Part shown: positions 1 through 12,310 of the stretch, piece by piece
How the letters are laid out: each line of letters opens with the position of its first letter
How positions within the stretch are numbered: the stretch's first letter is position 1
DNA from: Capsicum annuum
Taxonomy: Eukaryota; Streptophyta; Magnoliopsida; Solanales; Solanaceae
Assembly: GCF_002878395.1 (NCBI RefSeq)
Contig: NC_061120.1
Location: 111,328,296-111,392,295, forward strand
Length of the DNA: 64,000 nt
Direction of reading: 5' to 3'
Position numbers and translations under genes: made by a program
The notes under the pieces: model-generated
The model's database searches: none
Seen by the model: the letters and a program-made list of their open reading frames with translations, nothing else
Told to the model about the DNA's origin: nothing

Positions 1-870
1 ATCTGCGTATGATTTTTGTTGACTCTGATTTGTCTTAAGCCATTCCCTGATCAACTGAACTTTTTCTAAGGTATCCAATACTAAGTCAAGCCCTACCATT
101 GCGGCCTCACCCACTTTAAACCAATCAATGGGAGATCTACATCTCCTCCCATAGAGCGCATCAAATGGAGCCATCTGAATGCCAAAATGATAGTTATTGT
201 TATATCAAAGTCAATTAACAACAAGTGGTTATCCTAACTACTTTTAAAGTCTATCACACACGCACGTAAAATTCCTCTAAAGTCTGAATGGTCCTTTCTT
301 CTTGACCATCTATCTGAGGGTGAAAAGCTATACTAAGGTGGACTTAGGTACCAAGAACTTTTTGGAACACCTTCCAAAAATAAAAGGTGAAGTACGTACC
401 TCTATCTGAGATTATAGATAACAAAACTCCGTACAATGTGACCAACACTCTGACATAGAGTTTTGCATAGTCCTCAATTGAATAAGAGGTATATATTGGT
501 AGGAAATAAGCTAATTTGGCCATCCTGTCTATAATCACCCAAACTGAATCATGATGACGACGCGTACGAGGTAAACCCGTCACAAAGTCCATGTTCACTT
601 TTTATCACTTCTAAGTGGGAATACTGAACTCCTGCATAGATCCACTAGGTTTTTGGTGCTCAATTTTAACCTACTGACATGTCTATCACTTAGCTACAAA
701 CTCTGCAATGTCTCTCTTTATCCCACTCTACCAATAGATGTCCCACAAATCACAGTACATCTTAGTGGACACTAGATGAATAGAGTAACATACACCATGA
801 GCTTCTACAAGAATCTATTATTTTAGGTCATCTACGCTTAGCACACATAACTGATCCTGATAATGTAATA
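1..870 (-). pseudogene. Element E integrase (fossil)
   Basis: The DDE integrase joins retroelement cDNA to host DNA. The longest open piece is 344-598 and contains MDFVTGLPRTR with the first catalytic Asp and SDRGT with the second. The Glu region (GQEERTIQTLEEF) follows in another frame near 300-340. Upstream, the zinc-binding region keeps two His (EAHGVCYSIH, near 780-800), but around the expected Cys pair there are two stops before TCQ, so one Cys is lost. The C-terminal part runs off the left edge of the window. The frameshifts make a functional protein impossible. Confidence 0.8.
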
Positions 871-952
871 CATCATCTTCCCCTTGGGAGAAAACCTTTA
901 TCTTCTGATCTCTGACTAATTCTTTCAACTTAACTAGGCTGGGATCCTTATC

Positions 953-1500
953 CTATTTTTCCTTCACTTCGGAAACCTGGGATGATTTTAAAGAACTCTG
1001 CACCCATACATTACCTTCTGCTGAATTGACTAAGTGGATACCTAGTCGGGCAAGCTGATGAACTTCCTGAGATAACTTTATCTTACCATCATTTACGTGA
1101 GAAACACTACCAATAGACATCCTATTTAGAGCATCAACCACTATATTGGCTTTATTTGGATGATACAGGATGCTCATGTTATAGTCCTTGAACAACTACA
1201 ACCACCTTCTTTGATGGGGGTTTAGGTTTTTCTGAGAGAACACATACTGTTGGCTCTTATGGTCAGTGAACACATCAATGTGCACTCCATACAAATAGTG
1301 CCTCCAAATCTTTAAGGAAAAAACTACTGCTGCTAACTTAACATCATGAGTTAGATAGTTCTTTTTATGGGGTTTGAGTTATCTAGAGGCATAGGCTATC
1401 ACCTTACCTCACTGAATAAGGACACAACCCAAACCTACTCTAGATGCATCACAATACACAATAAAGACATCTGAACCATCTGGTAAAGTCAAAACTAGGG
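953..1500 (-). pseudogene. Element E RNase H domain (fossil)
   Basis: RNase H degrades the RNA strand during reverse transcription. Reading leftwards from about 1470, CDASRVGLGCVLIQ carries the first catalytic Asp, followed by KVIAYASR, KNYLTHDVKLAAVVF, where the expected Glu is Lys, and VFTDHKSQQYV with another catalytic Asp. The terminal piece at 953-1195 begins MFKDYNMSILYHPNKANI and ends the domain as in del-type elements. Stops follow Q near 1410 and R near 1380. It is continuous with the reverse transcriptase region to the right. Confidence 0.8.
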
Positions 1501-2420
1501 TTGTAGTGAGTCGAGTCTTCAACTATTGAAAACTCTTCTCACAAGAATCTAACAACTGAAACTTGACTTTCTTCTGAGTTAATCTGTTCATAGGGGATGT
1601 AATAGACAAGAATCCCTCAATAAACCATCGGTAATAGCTAGCCAAGCCTAAGAAAATTTAATATCTAATGGAGAGATAGGTCTGAGCTAGTTTCTTATTG
1701 CTTCGGTCTTTTGGATCAACTCTAATTCCATCACTGGAAATGATATGGTTGAGGAAAGCTACAGAACTTAGCAAACATTCACACTTACTAAGTTTTTTGA
1801 ATAGCTTATAGTTTTTGAGAGTCTATAATACTATTCTAAGATGGTATACATGATCATGTTCACTGTAGGAGTAGACAATGATGTCATCTATAGAGACTAT
1901 GAAGAACATGTCCAAGTACTACTTAAATACATGGTTCATCAAGTCAATGAAAGCTACTAGGGCATTGGTAAAACCAAAGGACATGACTAAGAATTTAAAG
2001 TGACCATACTGAGTTCTGAAAGATATTTTTAGAATGTCTTATTCTCGAACTCTAAGCTAATGATAGCCTGATCTGAGGTCTATCTTAGAGAAGTAATTGG
2101 TACCCTGAAGTTGATCAAATAAGTTATCAATTTTGGGAACTGGATACTTATTCTTGATCATGATTTTATTTAACTGACGGTAGTTAATACATATTTTGAG
2201 GGAACTATATTTCTTACGCACAAATAGAACTGGTGAACCCTACAGGGACACACTGGGTATGATGAATCCTTTATCTAGGAGATCTTTCAACTGTTCTTTT
2301 AATTCTTTGAGTTCTACTGGAGCCATTCTGTATGGTGGAATAGATATAGGCTGAGTATCTGGAAAAAAGTCTATTCTAAGTCGATTTCTCTTTCGGGAGA
2401 AACTCCGGGAAGATCTTCAG
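1500..2420 (-). pseudogene. Element E reverse transcriptase (fossil)
   Basis: This is the RNA-dependent DNA polymerase domain of Ty3/gypsy. Minus-strand translation gives [20 protein letters not shown] near 2320, [20 protein letters not shown] near 2220 and [20 protein letters not shown] near 2180. IDLRSGYH lies near 2070, and FIVSIDDIIVYS, the YxDD catalytic box in the form SIDD, lies at about 1865-1905. The thumb portion SDGIRVDPKD is near 1710. Single stops and one-base shifts break it, but most family motifs can still be read across frames. Confidence 0.85.
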
Positions 2421-2619
2421 AAAATACGTTTGAGAATTCACATTCTACTGATACTGCCTCAACAGTATAGGGTTTTTCATTAGAGTCTTGGACTCAAACA
2501 ACATGGTAGACACATCCCTTAGATATCATTTTCCTTACCCTAAGGTAGGAAATAAGTTGACCCCTAACTGTTGAAGTACTACCCGTCTACTCTAGAATGG
2601 GCTTATTCGAAAACCAAAA

Positions 2620-2960
2620 CTGGATAATTTTTTATTTGTAGTCGGCTAAGGCATAGCAAGAATAAAGACAATCTATGCTGACAATAACTTCAAAATTGGT
2701 TTTTTCTAATTCAATTAAGTCTACTGAAGTGACTTTCTAAGATACCATAACTGTATAGTTCCTATATACTCGCCAGGATATGATAGATTTACCCACTGGG
2801 GTAGAGACTGAGTAAAGATTTGCTAGAATTTTGGGACTGACTCTGAAGTCAATAGCTATATAGGGAGTTACAAAAGAAAAAGAAGCTCCTCGATCTAGCA
2901 GAGCATTAACAAGCAAATGATAAACTTGTAACGTATTGGTAACCACATCAGGAGAACTTT
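2620..2960 (-). pseudogene. Element E retropepsin-like protease (fossil)
   Basis: The retroviral-type aspartic protease processes the polyprotein. The open piece 2737-2946 contains ALLDRGASFSFVTPYIA, which matches the gypsy protease active-site region ALLDSGASHSFV with Ser changed to Arg right after the catalytic Asp. The rest follows the family (SPKILANLYSVSTPVGKSII). It lies between gag on the right and reverse transcriptase on the left, as expected. Confidence 0.75.
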
Positions 2961-2969
2961 TCTAATCCT

Positions 2970-4160
2970 GTTGGGCCTGAAGTGCATAGAGTCTGCTTGA
3001 GCATTTCCTACTGGTGGCACTAGAAACGGCACCCTGCTGATTTGGGCAATTGGATTGAATTGAGGAACGGTTATGCTAACTCTACAAACCCACCAGAGGA
3101 CACTGTCTGACTCTGTGGCCTGGCTTGCAATATCCAAAATATATATCACTACTAGCTCTACAGACACCCTAATGTTTTATTCCATACCTTTAGCAGAGAG
3201 GATTTATTCGAGCATTTCTAACACTACCCTGGGGTTTAGGGCCTGACACCCTATCTCTATTACCGTCTCTAAATTTTAGCATGAGAGCACTAGCTGAGGA
3301 TGGAGCTGGAACTGAGGATTTTAGGCAGAACTGAGAATAATTCCCACCCTCTGACTTAGGCTGAGCGAAGTTGAAACTACCTATTCTTGATTTCTTGTTC
3401 TCCCTCTTCTTCTCTCTATTCTTAGCCTCTTTTATCTGCTAAACATGGACTATAAGCCTGGATATGTCCATCTCCTTGATAAACATTGTGTTCCTACACT
3501 CCTTGACCACATAATTAGGTATGCCAAACACAAACTTACTTATCTTATATCTACTATCTGCTACCGCATGAACAACATATCTGGCTAATTGAGTAAACTT
3601 GAGGGAATACTCTTATACCGTTATATTTCCCTACTTCAAATTTATAAATTCCAAAACCTTCGCTTTTCTCAACTCTAGCAGGAAGAACCTATCCAGAAAA
3701 GTAATAACAATCTCTTTCCATCCTATAGGCCTTGCATATGTGGCCCTCTCTGCGTTCCACTATTTGAACTATGAGTGAGCCACATCCTGCAACTAATATG
3801 CAACTAATTTAGCACTCTCACTAGTTGTCATCCCTATAATATCTATAACCTTCTGAACTTGATTAAGAAATTCTTGTGGGTCCTCATCTGACTTTGACCC
3901 AATAAAAGATAGAGGGTTCATTCAAGTGAAATCTCAAATCCTGGCTTCAATAGTATTAGCCAATGGGTTGGCTGGAATGGTAGTTGAGCGTTCATTCTGG
4001 GCTATCATAGAATGAGCTAGGGTGGTAAAAGCTACTTTGAATTCAGCGTGGGAGACATGTTCATCCAGGGGATCTGGCTGGATGGGCTGAGGTGCTAACT
4101 GATTTCTGATTTTCCTTTCATTAGTCTTTTTGGGAGGTATGTTCTATAAACCAAAAAAAG
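2970..4160 (-). pseudogene. Element E gag (fossil)
   Basis: This is the nucleocapsid/capsid polyprotein. Minus-strand translation gives HVSHAEFKVAFTTLAHSMIA near 4030-4060, MNPLSFIGSKSDEDPQEFLN near 3880-3920 and QLQDVAHS near 3780. FLDRFFLLELRKAKVLEFIN lies near 3650-3700 and YSLKFTQLARYVVHAVADSR near 3560-3610. These match retrotransposon gag of the del/Tekay type. The zinc knuckle near 3100-3140 reads YFGYCKPGHRVRQCP, so two of the Cys in CX2CX4HX4C are Tyr. Several in-frame stops are present and the start Met is not clear. Confidence 0.8.
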
Positions 4161-4346
4161 AGCAGATTAGACTAAGTGTTTAACTTGAGCTCATGCTCAC
4201 TCGCACGACATAAATACTGAAAGAAGGGAAACTTTTCCTATAACATCTAATATCCTCCTATCCATAAGTGTGGTGCGCTACACACCCATGCACAAGACAC
4301 TACTAGACGTGGCTTTCAGACTTTCTAGGACTCTGTTGAACCTTGG

Positions 4347-4358
4347 GCTCTGATACCA
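4347..4358 (-). other. Primer binding site of element E
   Basis: The minus strand reads TGGTATCAGAGC, complementary to the 3' end of initiator tRNA-Met, four bases from the LTR end. It identifies 4363-6899 as the 5' LTR and sets the element's orientation. Confidence 0.9.
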
Positions 4359-4362
4359 AGTT

Positions 4363-6899
4363 TGTAATGCCCCGAGTCTATACCCCGTACACTACACGGT
4401 GCTCATAATCCTAAGGGATCAAAATCTAACCCATGACTGGTACCTGCTGCAATAACTGAATAATAATATGGTATTATGCAGAAATTAGGCAAAAACTTTC
4501 CATAAGATTCAAAACTATAAATAAATACTGATTACAGAAAACTTAATACTGATACATCTATCTGAAATACTCTAGTCTGGTTAGCCTCTACTGTCTGAAT
4601 AAGGGATTGATGGGAAAACCCCCATCTAACCTTGACTACTAAAAATTGATAAACTGAGATACTAAAGTAATAATCATGTCCTTGAACTATAAGGACTCAC
4701 CACTAGTCTGCTGCTGATGGATCGAGCTGCTAAGTATGATTGGGAGCCCATGCATCTGAACCTATAATATAAGACATCATAGTATAAAAGAAAGGTATGC
4801 ATCAGTATTTTGAATATACTGGTATGGTAAGTGAGGTAAGCTAAGATGCATGGGTTCATATGCATAAATAATGCTGACTGAATAAAATGAGTATAACTAA
4901 ATAAAAGTGCATGAATAAATATGTAAACTGTAACTGAGGTCGTGATAACACTAGATACTGAGCTCTAAATTTTTTATTTATTGATATCTGAGTTTACTAA
5001 TATTGTATTACTATTAAGTGGGTGATTGTATCTGATAGTCTTCATTCTATAAAACTATTCTGCATTCCGTACTGAACTGAGTGACTGTGTCTGACAGTCC
5101 TGATTTCATTAGAACTGAACTGAGTTGTATTCTGAAGACTGAAACTGAAACTATAGGAGGTAATCGTCTAAAAAACATGCCTCTTTCTGAATATATTAGG
5201 GTTCAACCTGTAACCTCAGTTGAAAGGGTGTTAGTACCGTGCCGTAGGTAAAGACAACTATGAATTAACCCTCTCTGATAGGAAGCTTTTTCATCAACCC
5301 TAATTGGTAGGAAAACTCATATGAGATGTATCAACACTAGTTAGGAAGGAATATATCTAAACCTATGCTAGCTACGTAGTTCTGTAATGCAGGAATTGCT
5401 ACTAAGGGTCAAACCTTCTGCTGGCAGGAATGCCCCCATCCCTGGGTTTGCTCGATGATGAATCTTACTCCCAACTTAATAGACACTGAATTGATTCCTA
5501 GTTTATACTAGGATTGACTGGATGTTACTGATTATACTATCTAACTGAACTAAACTGAGATCACTGAGTTTCGTTGACTGATGGAATACTATTGAAATTT
5601 ATTAACTGACTGAATTTATTGAGGCCTGAACTGAATACTGAACTGGGATGGACTTATACTGATTCTACTTAGTTTTTTGTGAGTTCTGTAACTTACTGAG
5701 AGTACTATTTATCATGACAAGACTGAGATTATTTTGTAACTAACACAGGCTCTAGTTAAACAGCTAAATTGTCGGGTATTTAATACCCCCAAGACTTGAT
5801 AGCATGAGAAATAAATCATAGCATAAACTTGAAAGTCATAACCATATGCACCAGATCATAACTCATTCGTAGAGACATTCCATCAAACACTTGCATGATA
5901 TAACTTGCACATAAGCTAACATGACATGATTGTTTTCCCTTTTTCTTTGTTCTTATGAGCAATTTATCAAACACTTGGAGAACATAATCCATGCACATGA
6001 AACTGAACAATACATAGTCATCATAATTCAAATCCTCGTTTATAATTTCAAGGATTTAGCATGGATTCATATGATTCTATAGATATATCAAATAACTCCA
6101 CATGAAACTTGTAACAAAACATGAATTAGAAATCCAATTAATTATTTTACTCATGAATATAATCAAACCCAACATGAAATTCATGAAATCAATACACTTT
6201 AAGTTTAAAAAGTAGTTTCTTGAACTCCAAGGGTGGAAGGGACCCTTGGATGAACACTTGACATACCTTAAAGCTTGAATTCTGAAAGATTGATAGATTT
6301 TCTTAGAACTTGGATTCTTGAATGTGATAAACTAGGGTTTGTTCTTGAAATATTATAGAGAGAATGAGTAAAGTTTGCCTTTTGGATGACTTAATTACAA
6401 TTTTTATGGGCTGATATAAGATGGGAAAAGACCCATTTACCCCTCTAGACGTGAGTTTTTTATTACTAAAAATTGGACTAGCAACACGTAGATCGATGCA
6501 TTGCGTCATTGATATCAATGTGATAGCCAACGTACTGCATCGAGTCCACATCAGTTTACTAAAATTTATGGTGGTATCTGGGAAAAAATACTCATCGATA
6601 CGATGGACAATGCGGTGCATCGAGATTGCATCGATCCACTGGTTTTTTCTTTAAAATGTATTTCAATTGAAGTCCAAAAAATTTGAAACTTGTCTGAGAA
6701 CACCAAATGATATTCCTAATCATGATTCAACCTAAAAAATCATTACTTTAAGTTTATAAGGGTCATAAAAAAGGATCGCCAACTTACGAAGGATAAAATA
6801 AATCTAAGTATGAACACTTAGCTGAATTTTTCTAAGTCTAAGACCCCTTACTAGCTTTTACAGGACTGAATCCAGCTTAGAATTTTGCAGGGTCTTACA
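4363..6899 (-). repeat. Element E 5' LTR (2.54 kb)
   Basis: The LTR runs on the plus strand from TGTAATGCCCCGAG to GGGTCTTACA, with TG..CA ends. It resembles solo LTR H over long stretches, for example GTCTGAATAAGGGATTGATG against GTCTGAATAAGGAGTTGATG, and the block around GCTAGCTACGTAGTTCTG. It includes an AT-rich part (5800-6200) and a short-palindrome block (6479-6640) with repeated GCATCGA motifs. ORFs within it (4674-4865, 5816-6031, 6303-6654) have no family resemblance and are noise. Confidence 0.85.
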
Positions 6900-7378
6900 G
6901 CTTTCCCTTAAACTTTTCATAGTGGAAATGAATTTGATGCACTCAATTAATTGATAGATTTGATATCTTTGAACCGTCGAACTTTAATATACACCTAGAC
7001 AATATATGTCATACAACCAGCCTTTTACTATTTATGGTTCTCATGGTTTTGAGCCATGAATAGGTCCTAGTTTCATAAGAACATAGAGAATAGGCCTATA
7101 CTAACATTCTCCTTGAAGCAGCTTCCACTTCATCCTCACGTAGGAGATTTCGAAACGTTCAATCCTATAGACTAAACTATTTGGTCAAATCTGCCAAATT
7201 TAGATAACCATTAAAAAGCTTCATACCATAAGTCTTATCCTTGTTTTCTTAACATTGTCTACATTATGAGAATGGGTTGAGTATATTGGCAATGTTGAGT
7301 TATTAGTCACAACTTTGTTTGATCTCCTTGAACCTAGCTCTTGGGAGCTCTAGTCTGCTAGGTAGTGTTATCGCTATA

Positions 7379-7660
7379 CTAACTTGTCCTAGGCCGTAAA
7401 CCCATTCCCTTCGACATTCTCTCAGCTTCCTCTCTAGATAGGTCTTTTACAATTGGATCCGATGTATTATCCTTTGACTTCACATAGTCAACAGTGATAA
7501 TTCCACTAGAGAGTAGTTCTCTAACGATATTATGTCTCCATCTTATATGATAAGATTTATCGTAATACATCATTCTCTCTGCCCTAACTATCTCTGCTTG
7601 GATATTATAGTGTATACATGTTTGTGCTAATGTTTTGGGCCAAGAAGTAATATCTTTCAA
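7379..7660 (-). pseudogene. Element I RNase H C-terminal part (fossil)
   Basis: This 93-residue open piece ends a Ty1/copia polyprotein. AQTCIHYNIQAEIVRAERMM corresponds to the usual CDSQAAIGRA block, with the Asp lost as Tyr-Asn. SYHIRWRHNIVRELLSSGII and VDYVKSKDNTSDPIVKDLSR follow the family closely. It ends KGMGLRPRTS, a typical copia terminus. The first part of RNase H is in other frames just to the right. Confidence 0.85.
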
Positions 7661-8800
7661 GAGATTTCAAAGCCATTCAATTTCTTCACCGACTTTATCT
7701 AATGTGATAAATTCAGATTTCAATATATAGTGGGAAATATATGTCTATTTGGACAATTTTTAGGAGACTGCTTCTTCACCTAAAGTAAATACATGTCCAC
7801 TAGTGGATTTTAATTCATTTGATTCGGTTATCCAATTTGCATCACTATATCCTTCAATTATCATTGGATATTTATTATAATGCAAAGCATAGTCTTGAGT
7901 GTATTTAAGATACCCCAAAACTATTTTCATCGCCATCTAATAAGTTTTATTGAGATTAGTCCAGTACTGACTCAATTCACTAATAGCACATTCTATATTT
8001 GGTCATGTACAGTTCATGATATACATTAAATATCCAAATATTATTGCGTAGTCCAACTGTGAGTCACTTTTACCTTCATTCTTTTGAAGCACAAAGCTCA
8101 CATCTAATGGAGTCTTGGCAATACCAAAATCTAAATACTTGAACTTGTAAAGTACCTTTTTAATGTAATGAGACTGTGACAATGTTAATCCCTGTGGAGT
8201 TTTATGGACACTTATTTCTAAAATCACATTCGTATATTGAAGGTCTTTCTTATCAAATTGCTCTCAAGTATTTTTTTGTAGTACTTATGTCAAAAATGTC
8301 TCTACTGATGATGAACATATCATCCACACACAAACAAATAATGACCTTGTGATTCGGAGTGTCTTTAATGTAAACACATTTACCACATTCATTTATCTTA
8401 AACCCGTTTTCCAACATGGTTCAGTCAAACTTTGTATGCCACTATTTGGGTGCTTGATTTATTCTATAAAGTGACTTAACAAGTTTGCACACCTTCTTTT
8501 CTTTTCCAGAAACCACAAAACCCTCAGGTTGTTTCTTCCTCTAATTATCTATTTAGGAATTTTATTTTCACATCCATTTTATGGATATCAAGACTATATA
8601 CTGCTGACAAGGCAACTAACATCCAAATTGATGTTATCCTTGTTACATGCAAGTATGTATCAAAATAATTAAGGCATTCTTTCTATTTAAAACCTTTTAC
8701 TACAAGTCTTGCATTGTATTTGTCAATAGTACCATTCGCTTTTATTTTCCTTTTGAAGATTCATTTAGAACCTAAACTTTTATTTCCTTAAAGAATATCA
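7661..8800 (-). pseudogene. Element I reverse transcriptase (fossil)
   Basis: The catalytic box reads ICLCVDDMFIIS at about 8305-8335, which is a CVDD form of the usual YVDD. The open piece 8003-8227 contains TPQGLTLSQSHYIKKVLYKF followed by YLDFGIAKTPLDVSFVLQKN, the typical copia sequence after the catalytic box. The right part (8450-8800) has scattered copia motifs in several frames. It is not functional. Confidence 0.8.
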
Positions 8801-10039
8801 ACCAACTCCCATGTATGGTTGATCTAGATGGAATCAACCTCACTATTGACTAGATCTTTCCAAAAGTATGTGTTTGAAAACAACATCGCTTCTTTAAATG
8901 TTTGAGGCTCATTTTCTAGGATAAATGTTACAAAATTTGATCCAAAAAAATCGATGTTCTTTGATGTGTACTACGTCTTGAATTCTTATCATTATGTACA
9001 TTCTCTCTTGGTTCATCTCCAGGTCATTTAGACCCTCTACTAGATTGTACATGTGTAGTTCTGTACATATAAATATGTTCAAAGGACTCTGCATTATCTA
9101 ATTCGATTACCATATATTTTTTGAAATTCAAATGTTTGGATTTATGAATAAAAATCGACATGCTTTACTACTTTTAGCATATCCTATAAACATGTATGTA
9201 GTCCACAGTCTTAGGTCCTATCTTCACCCTTTTAGGCATAGGAATTTGGACTTTAGCTAGACGCCCCCATACTTTGAAGTATTTCAAGTTGGGTTTTCTT
9301 TTTTTTCTTTTTTCATATGGAATTTATAATGTCTTTCTATAGGGAACTCTATTGATTATTCATTTAGCTAGAAGGATAGCTTCTCCCGACAAGTTTTTCG
9401 ATAAACCTAAACTTATAAGTAAGGCATTCATCATTTTCATTAACATTCGATTCTTCCTTTCCACAATCCCATTATATTTAAGGTGAATACAGGGCATTAG
9501 CTTGATGGAAAATTTCATTTTCTACACATATTTCTGCAAAAGGAGATTCATATTCTCTACCCTTATCACTTCTTATCATTTTGATCTTTTTCTCTTATTA
9601 GTTTTCAACTTTTGTTTTATATTTTCTAAACATATCTATTGCTTCATCCTACTATTTATAGACATAACAGTACCTAGTGCAATCATTAATAAAAATTATA
9701 AAATACTTTTTTCCACCACGAGTTGGTGTTGACTCATATCACAAATGTCTGTGTGGATTAAGTTTAAGGAATTGGAAATCCTTTCAATGAATTATATGGA
9801 TGATTAGCATGCTTTAATTCCACACATATTTGACATTTTGATTTATTACACTTAAAGTTATGAAACCCTTCCAAACTAATAAGTTTTCGCAAGGTTTTAT
9901 ATTTGTCATATCCTAAACGACTATGCCACAAATCATTTGACTCTAGCAAGTAAGAAAAAGCCTCCACTTTCTTCATTTCAACAACCATTATATAAAGTTT
10001 GAAAAGGCCCATACTGTGGTATCCATTTCCTACATACAT
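8801..10039 (-). pseudogene. Element I integrase with GAG-pre-integrase domain (fossil)
   Basis: The open piece 9764-10039 contains SNDLWHSRLGYDKYKTLRKL and CNKSKCQICVELKHANHPYN. This is the copia GAG-pre-integrase/zinc-finger region (LWHxRLGH...CxxC), with the second His of the HHCC set read as Tyr. The catalytic core follows to the left in broken frames. The sequence at about 8801-9500 is heavily decayed. Confidence 0.75.
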
Positions 10040-10179
10040 TTCATCCTTGCTTATTACAACTTTCTTCTAAACTAACTCACACTTAATCTATTTTTAATGA
10101 AAAGTGTTGTCAACACTAGGTTTTTCTAATGGTAGGAACATGGAGAACATTGTTGAGAGTCAACTCCTTGTCGGAAGTT

Positions 10180-11000
10180 ATTTTGGGAATATCTTTCCAC
10201 TTCCTTGAACCTTGGTTGTTTCATTATTTCTCATGAAGATCCCTTCTTTGAGACCAGCGAGATCATAAGTAGCAAAAGCTTCTTTGTCTGCTCAAACATG
10301 TCTAGTGGCTCCTAAATTAAACCACCATTCATTTGGATATTAAACTAGATTGCTTCCAGTGATCATATCACATAGAGTTTCAATATTTCTAGTTGTTTCC
10401 AACTTGTTTATCTAATCTATTTTCTTATTTTTATTTAAAACTTGACTATTTAGAGCTTTGTGGCCAACATCACTATAAATATAGCAATTGACTTTGAACA
10501 TTTTCTTATTCAGCTCTTTCTCTTGTCCAGAAGACTTCATCTTTTTATTATTTAGAGCATCATCCTTAATAGAATTTGCAACTATCATTTATGATTTTTC
10601 ATTAAATGCATTATCCTCATCTATCTTGAAATTATTCACAAGATCTTTCAAATCAGACAATTGATTTTCAATCATTATTTTTTTTAGAATATGAGGATCT
10701 ATACTTGTGAACATTTGCATTTCAAGTTTGGCCAGCCAAAATGACATTATTTGTTGTCATTCTTTGAAGTTAACACCAAAATATTTTTTTAATTTCTTTG
10801 TCATTTTCATTGCTAGAGAAATACCTGAACGACTTAATGACGCAATAATAGTTGCTGTCGGAAAACACCATTTACAATCAAATCAATTTATTCTTCAGAT
10901 TCATTCATCATTTTTCTGTCAATATTTGACATACTCTTTAGTATTTCAGAATACTAACAATAAAGAATTTTATCTTTAGCCAACTTGTTTCTAGTCAATG
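10180..11000 (-). pseudogene. Element I gag and protease (fossil)
   Basis: Around 10230-10330 the minus strand reads WWFNLGATRHV then ADKEAFATYDLAG, matching the copia protease start (WWxDSGATxHVC) with the catalytic Asp replaced by Asn and a stop after V. At 10440-10490 it reads VNCYIYSDVGHKALNS, a zinc knuckle whose second and last Cys are lost. Further right, to about 11000, is broken gag without a clear start. Confidence 0.65.
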
Positions 11001-11169
11001 ACGAAAATGTTATATCTTCAAATCATCAATCGAATGAACTTTAAAACATGATAAAGTTTTTATGACTTCAAATCTAAATCAAATTCAAACAGAGTGAAAC
11101 CCCACAGATTTTGAACTCCAGAAATCAATACAGAGATTTTAATGAATCGGTCAAGTTTTTATATTCTTC

Positions 11170-12310
11170 AAACTGAATTCCCACTTTGATTTCTCGATGA
11201 AGTCCTTTATATTCTTATAACCGAGGGAGTAGAAATCAAAATATTTTAGTCTCCATAAAATCAAACCCAATACAGATTAACCAAATACTTAATTTATAAA
11301 TGGTGATAATTTTTTTTCACCATAAAAGCACAAAAAATAAATATTTTTATAATTTTCTTAAAATTGTTGTTTTTATCGGGTTTGATAAAATCTGTATTTT
11401 CCAACAATAACTTCAAAAATATGTTCAAATTAACATATGAATAATTAAATGAAGTTTAATGTCCATAGTTACAACTTTGAACTTTTAAGAATAAGTCCAA
11501 CCCAACTTATGAAGCTCAAACTATTTTTTCTGTTACTAGCAAAACCAAATGTTATGAACTTCAACACAAGTCCAACCAACTTATGAACTATCAAAATGAA
11601 GTTTCAAGAACTTGAAACACAAATTTAAAAAGTTGAATAACTATCAATATGAAGTTCAAACTATTTTCTGAAAAACAGTAAATCAAACAATACAGATTCG
11701 TTTAAATTTCTTAAGATTATTGTTCAAATGGGATACAAAATCTGTATGTTTTCTATACAAACTTCAAACTAAGGTCAAGAGTAAGTTTTCAAGAACTGCA
11801 ATGAATTTTAACACCTTCAAACACAAGTTCAAATGAATAATCAAAAGAACTATCAAATGAAGTGTTTATCAACTATTAAGAAATGAAGATGAAGTAGAAG
11901 TTTAAGAACCAAGCAGAAATCTTTTCTCCGAGGATAAAATGGTTCACTTTCTGAAAGTAGCAGTACCTCAAACTTTCAGAAACTTCAAACGCACTCAACA
12001 GTTTGATGATCACAAAAGAGTTTTTAAGAAGAAGAAGGATGTTTTCAACTCTAAAAAAATTGCCTTTATCTGAGAAAAATTCAGGAATTTATAGTCATCA
12101 AGGTGTTTCTTCATGAAGAGAAGCAATGGTTCAGAAAGGTGCACCTCTTCATAAAGGTGCAACTCTTCAGAAAAGTCACAACCATTTGAAAGGTCATAAC
12201 CCTTCAATCCGAAAAGATGCCTATTTAAATTGCATCCTTTCTCTTAGTGTCTTTCCATAAAAAAAACACCTCCTTTTCATTTTTCATTCAGATCTCTTAA
12301 TAACCCAACA
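11170..12310 (-). repeat. Probable 5' LTR and leader of element I
   Basis: On the minus strand the LTR would begin TGTTGGGTTATTAAGAG at 12310. A TATA-like box (CTATAAATTC) lies near 12085-12094, and the U3 part holds repeated GAAGAGGTGCACC-type phrases (12110-12200) typical of copia LTRs. The left edge is uncertain because no primer site is visible. The region 11260-11760 repeats a module that starts AATACAGATT and ends AATCTGTAT. The ORF at 12010-12207 lies within this LTR and is not a gene. Confidence 0.5.

Larger units (their letters stand above)
1..6899 (-). mobile_element. Element E: Ty3/gypsy (del/Tekay-like) retrotransposon, 5' part
   Basis: Read on the minus strand, the order is 5' LTR (4363-6899), primer binding site (4347-4358), gag, protease, reverse transcriptase, RNase H and integrase, which is the Ty3/gypsy order. 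The window starts inside the integrase, so the 3' LTR lies to the left, outside. Wording such as DYNMSILYHPNKANIVVDAL and NMDFVTGLPRTR matches the chromoviral del/Tekay type known in plants. Many stops and frameshifts break every domain, so it is a fossil. Its LTR edge at 6899 abuts copia element I, into which it probably inserted; the matching target duplication cannot be checked in this window. Confidence 0.85.
6900..12310 (-). mobile_element. Element I: degenerate Ty1/copia retrotransposon
   Basis: Reading the minus strand from the right, there is a probable 5' LTR (right edge 12310), gag, protease, GAG-pre-integrase, integrase, reverse transcriptase and RNase H. Integrase before reverse transcriptase is the Ty1/copia order. 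Its 3' LTR is not seen before 6900, where element E begins, so E probably cut it. No clear tRNA-Met primer site remains between 10980 and 11400. Stretch 6900-7378 holds 3' non-coding sequence, including a purine-rich run on the minus strand (AAAAGTTTAAGGGAAAGC) right at the junction with E. Confidence 0.75.

Noticed and set aside
4674..6654. Several ORFs of 60-105 residues as possible genes
   Set aside because: All lie in the 5' LTR of element E, on both strands, with no recognisable domain.
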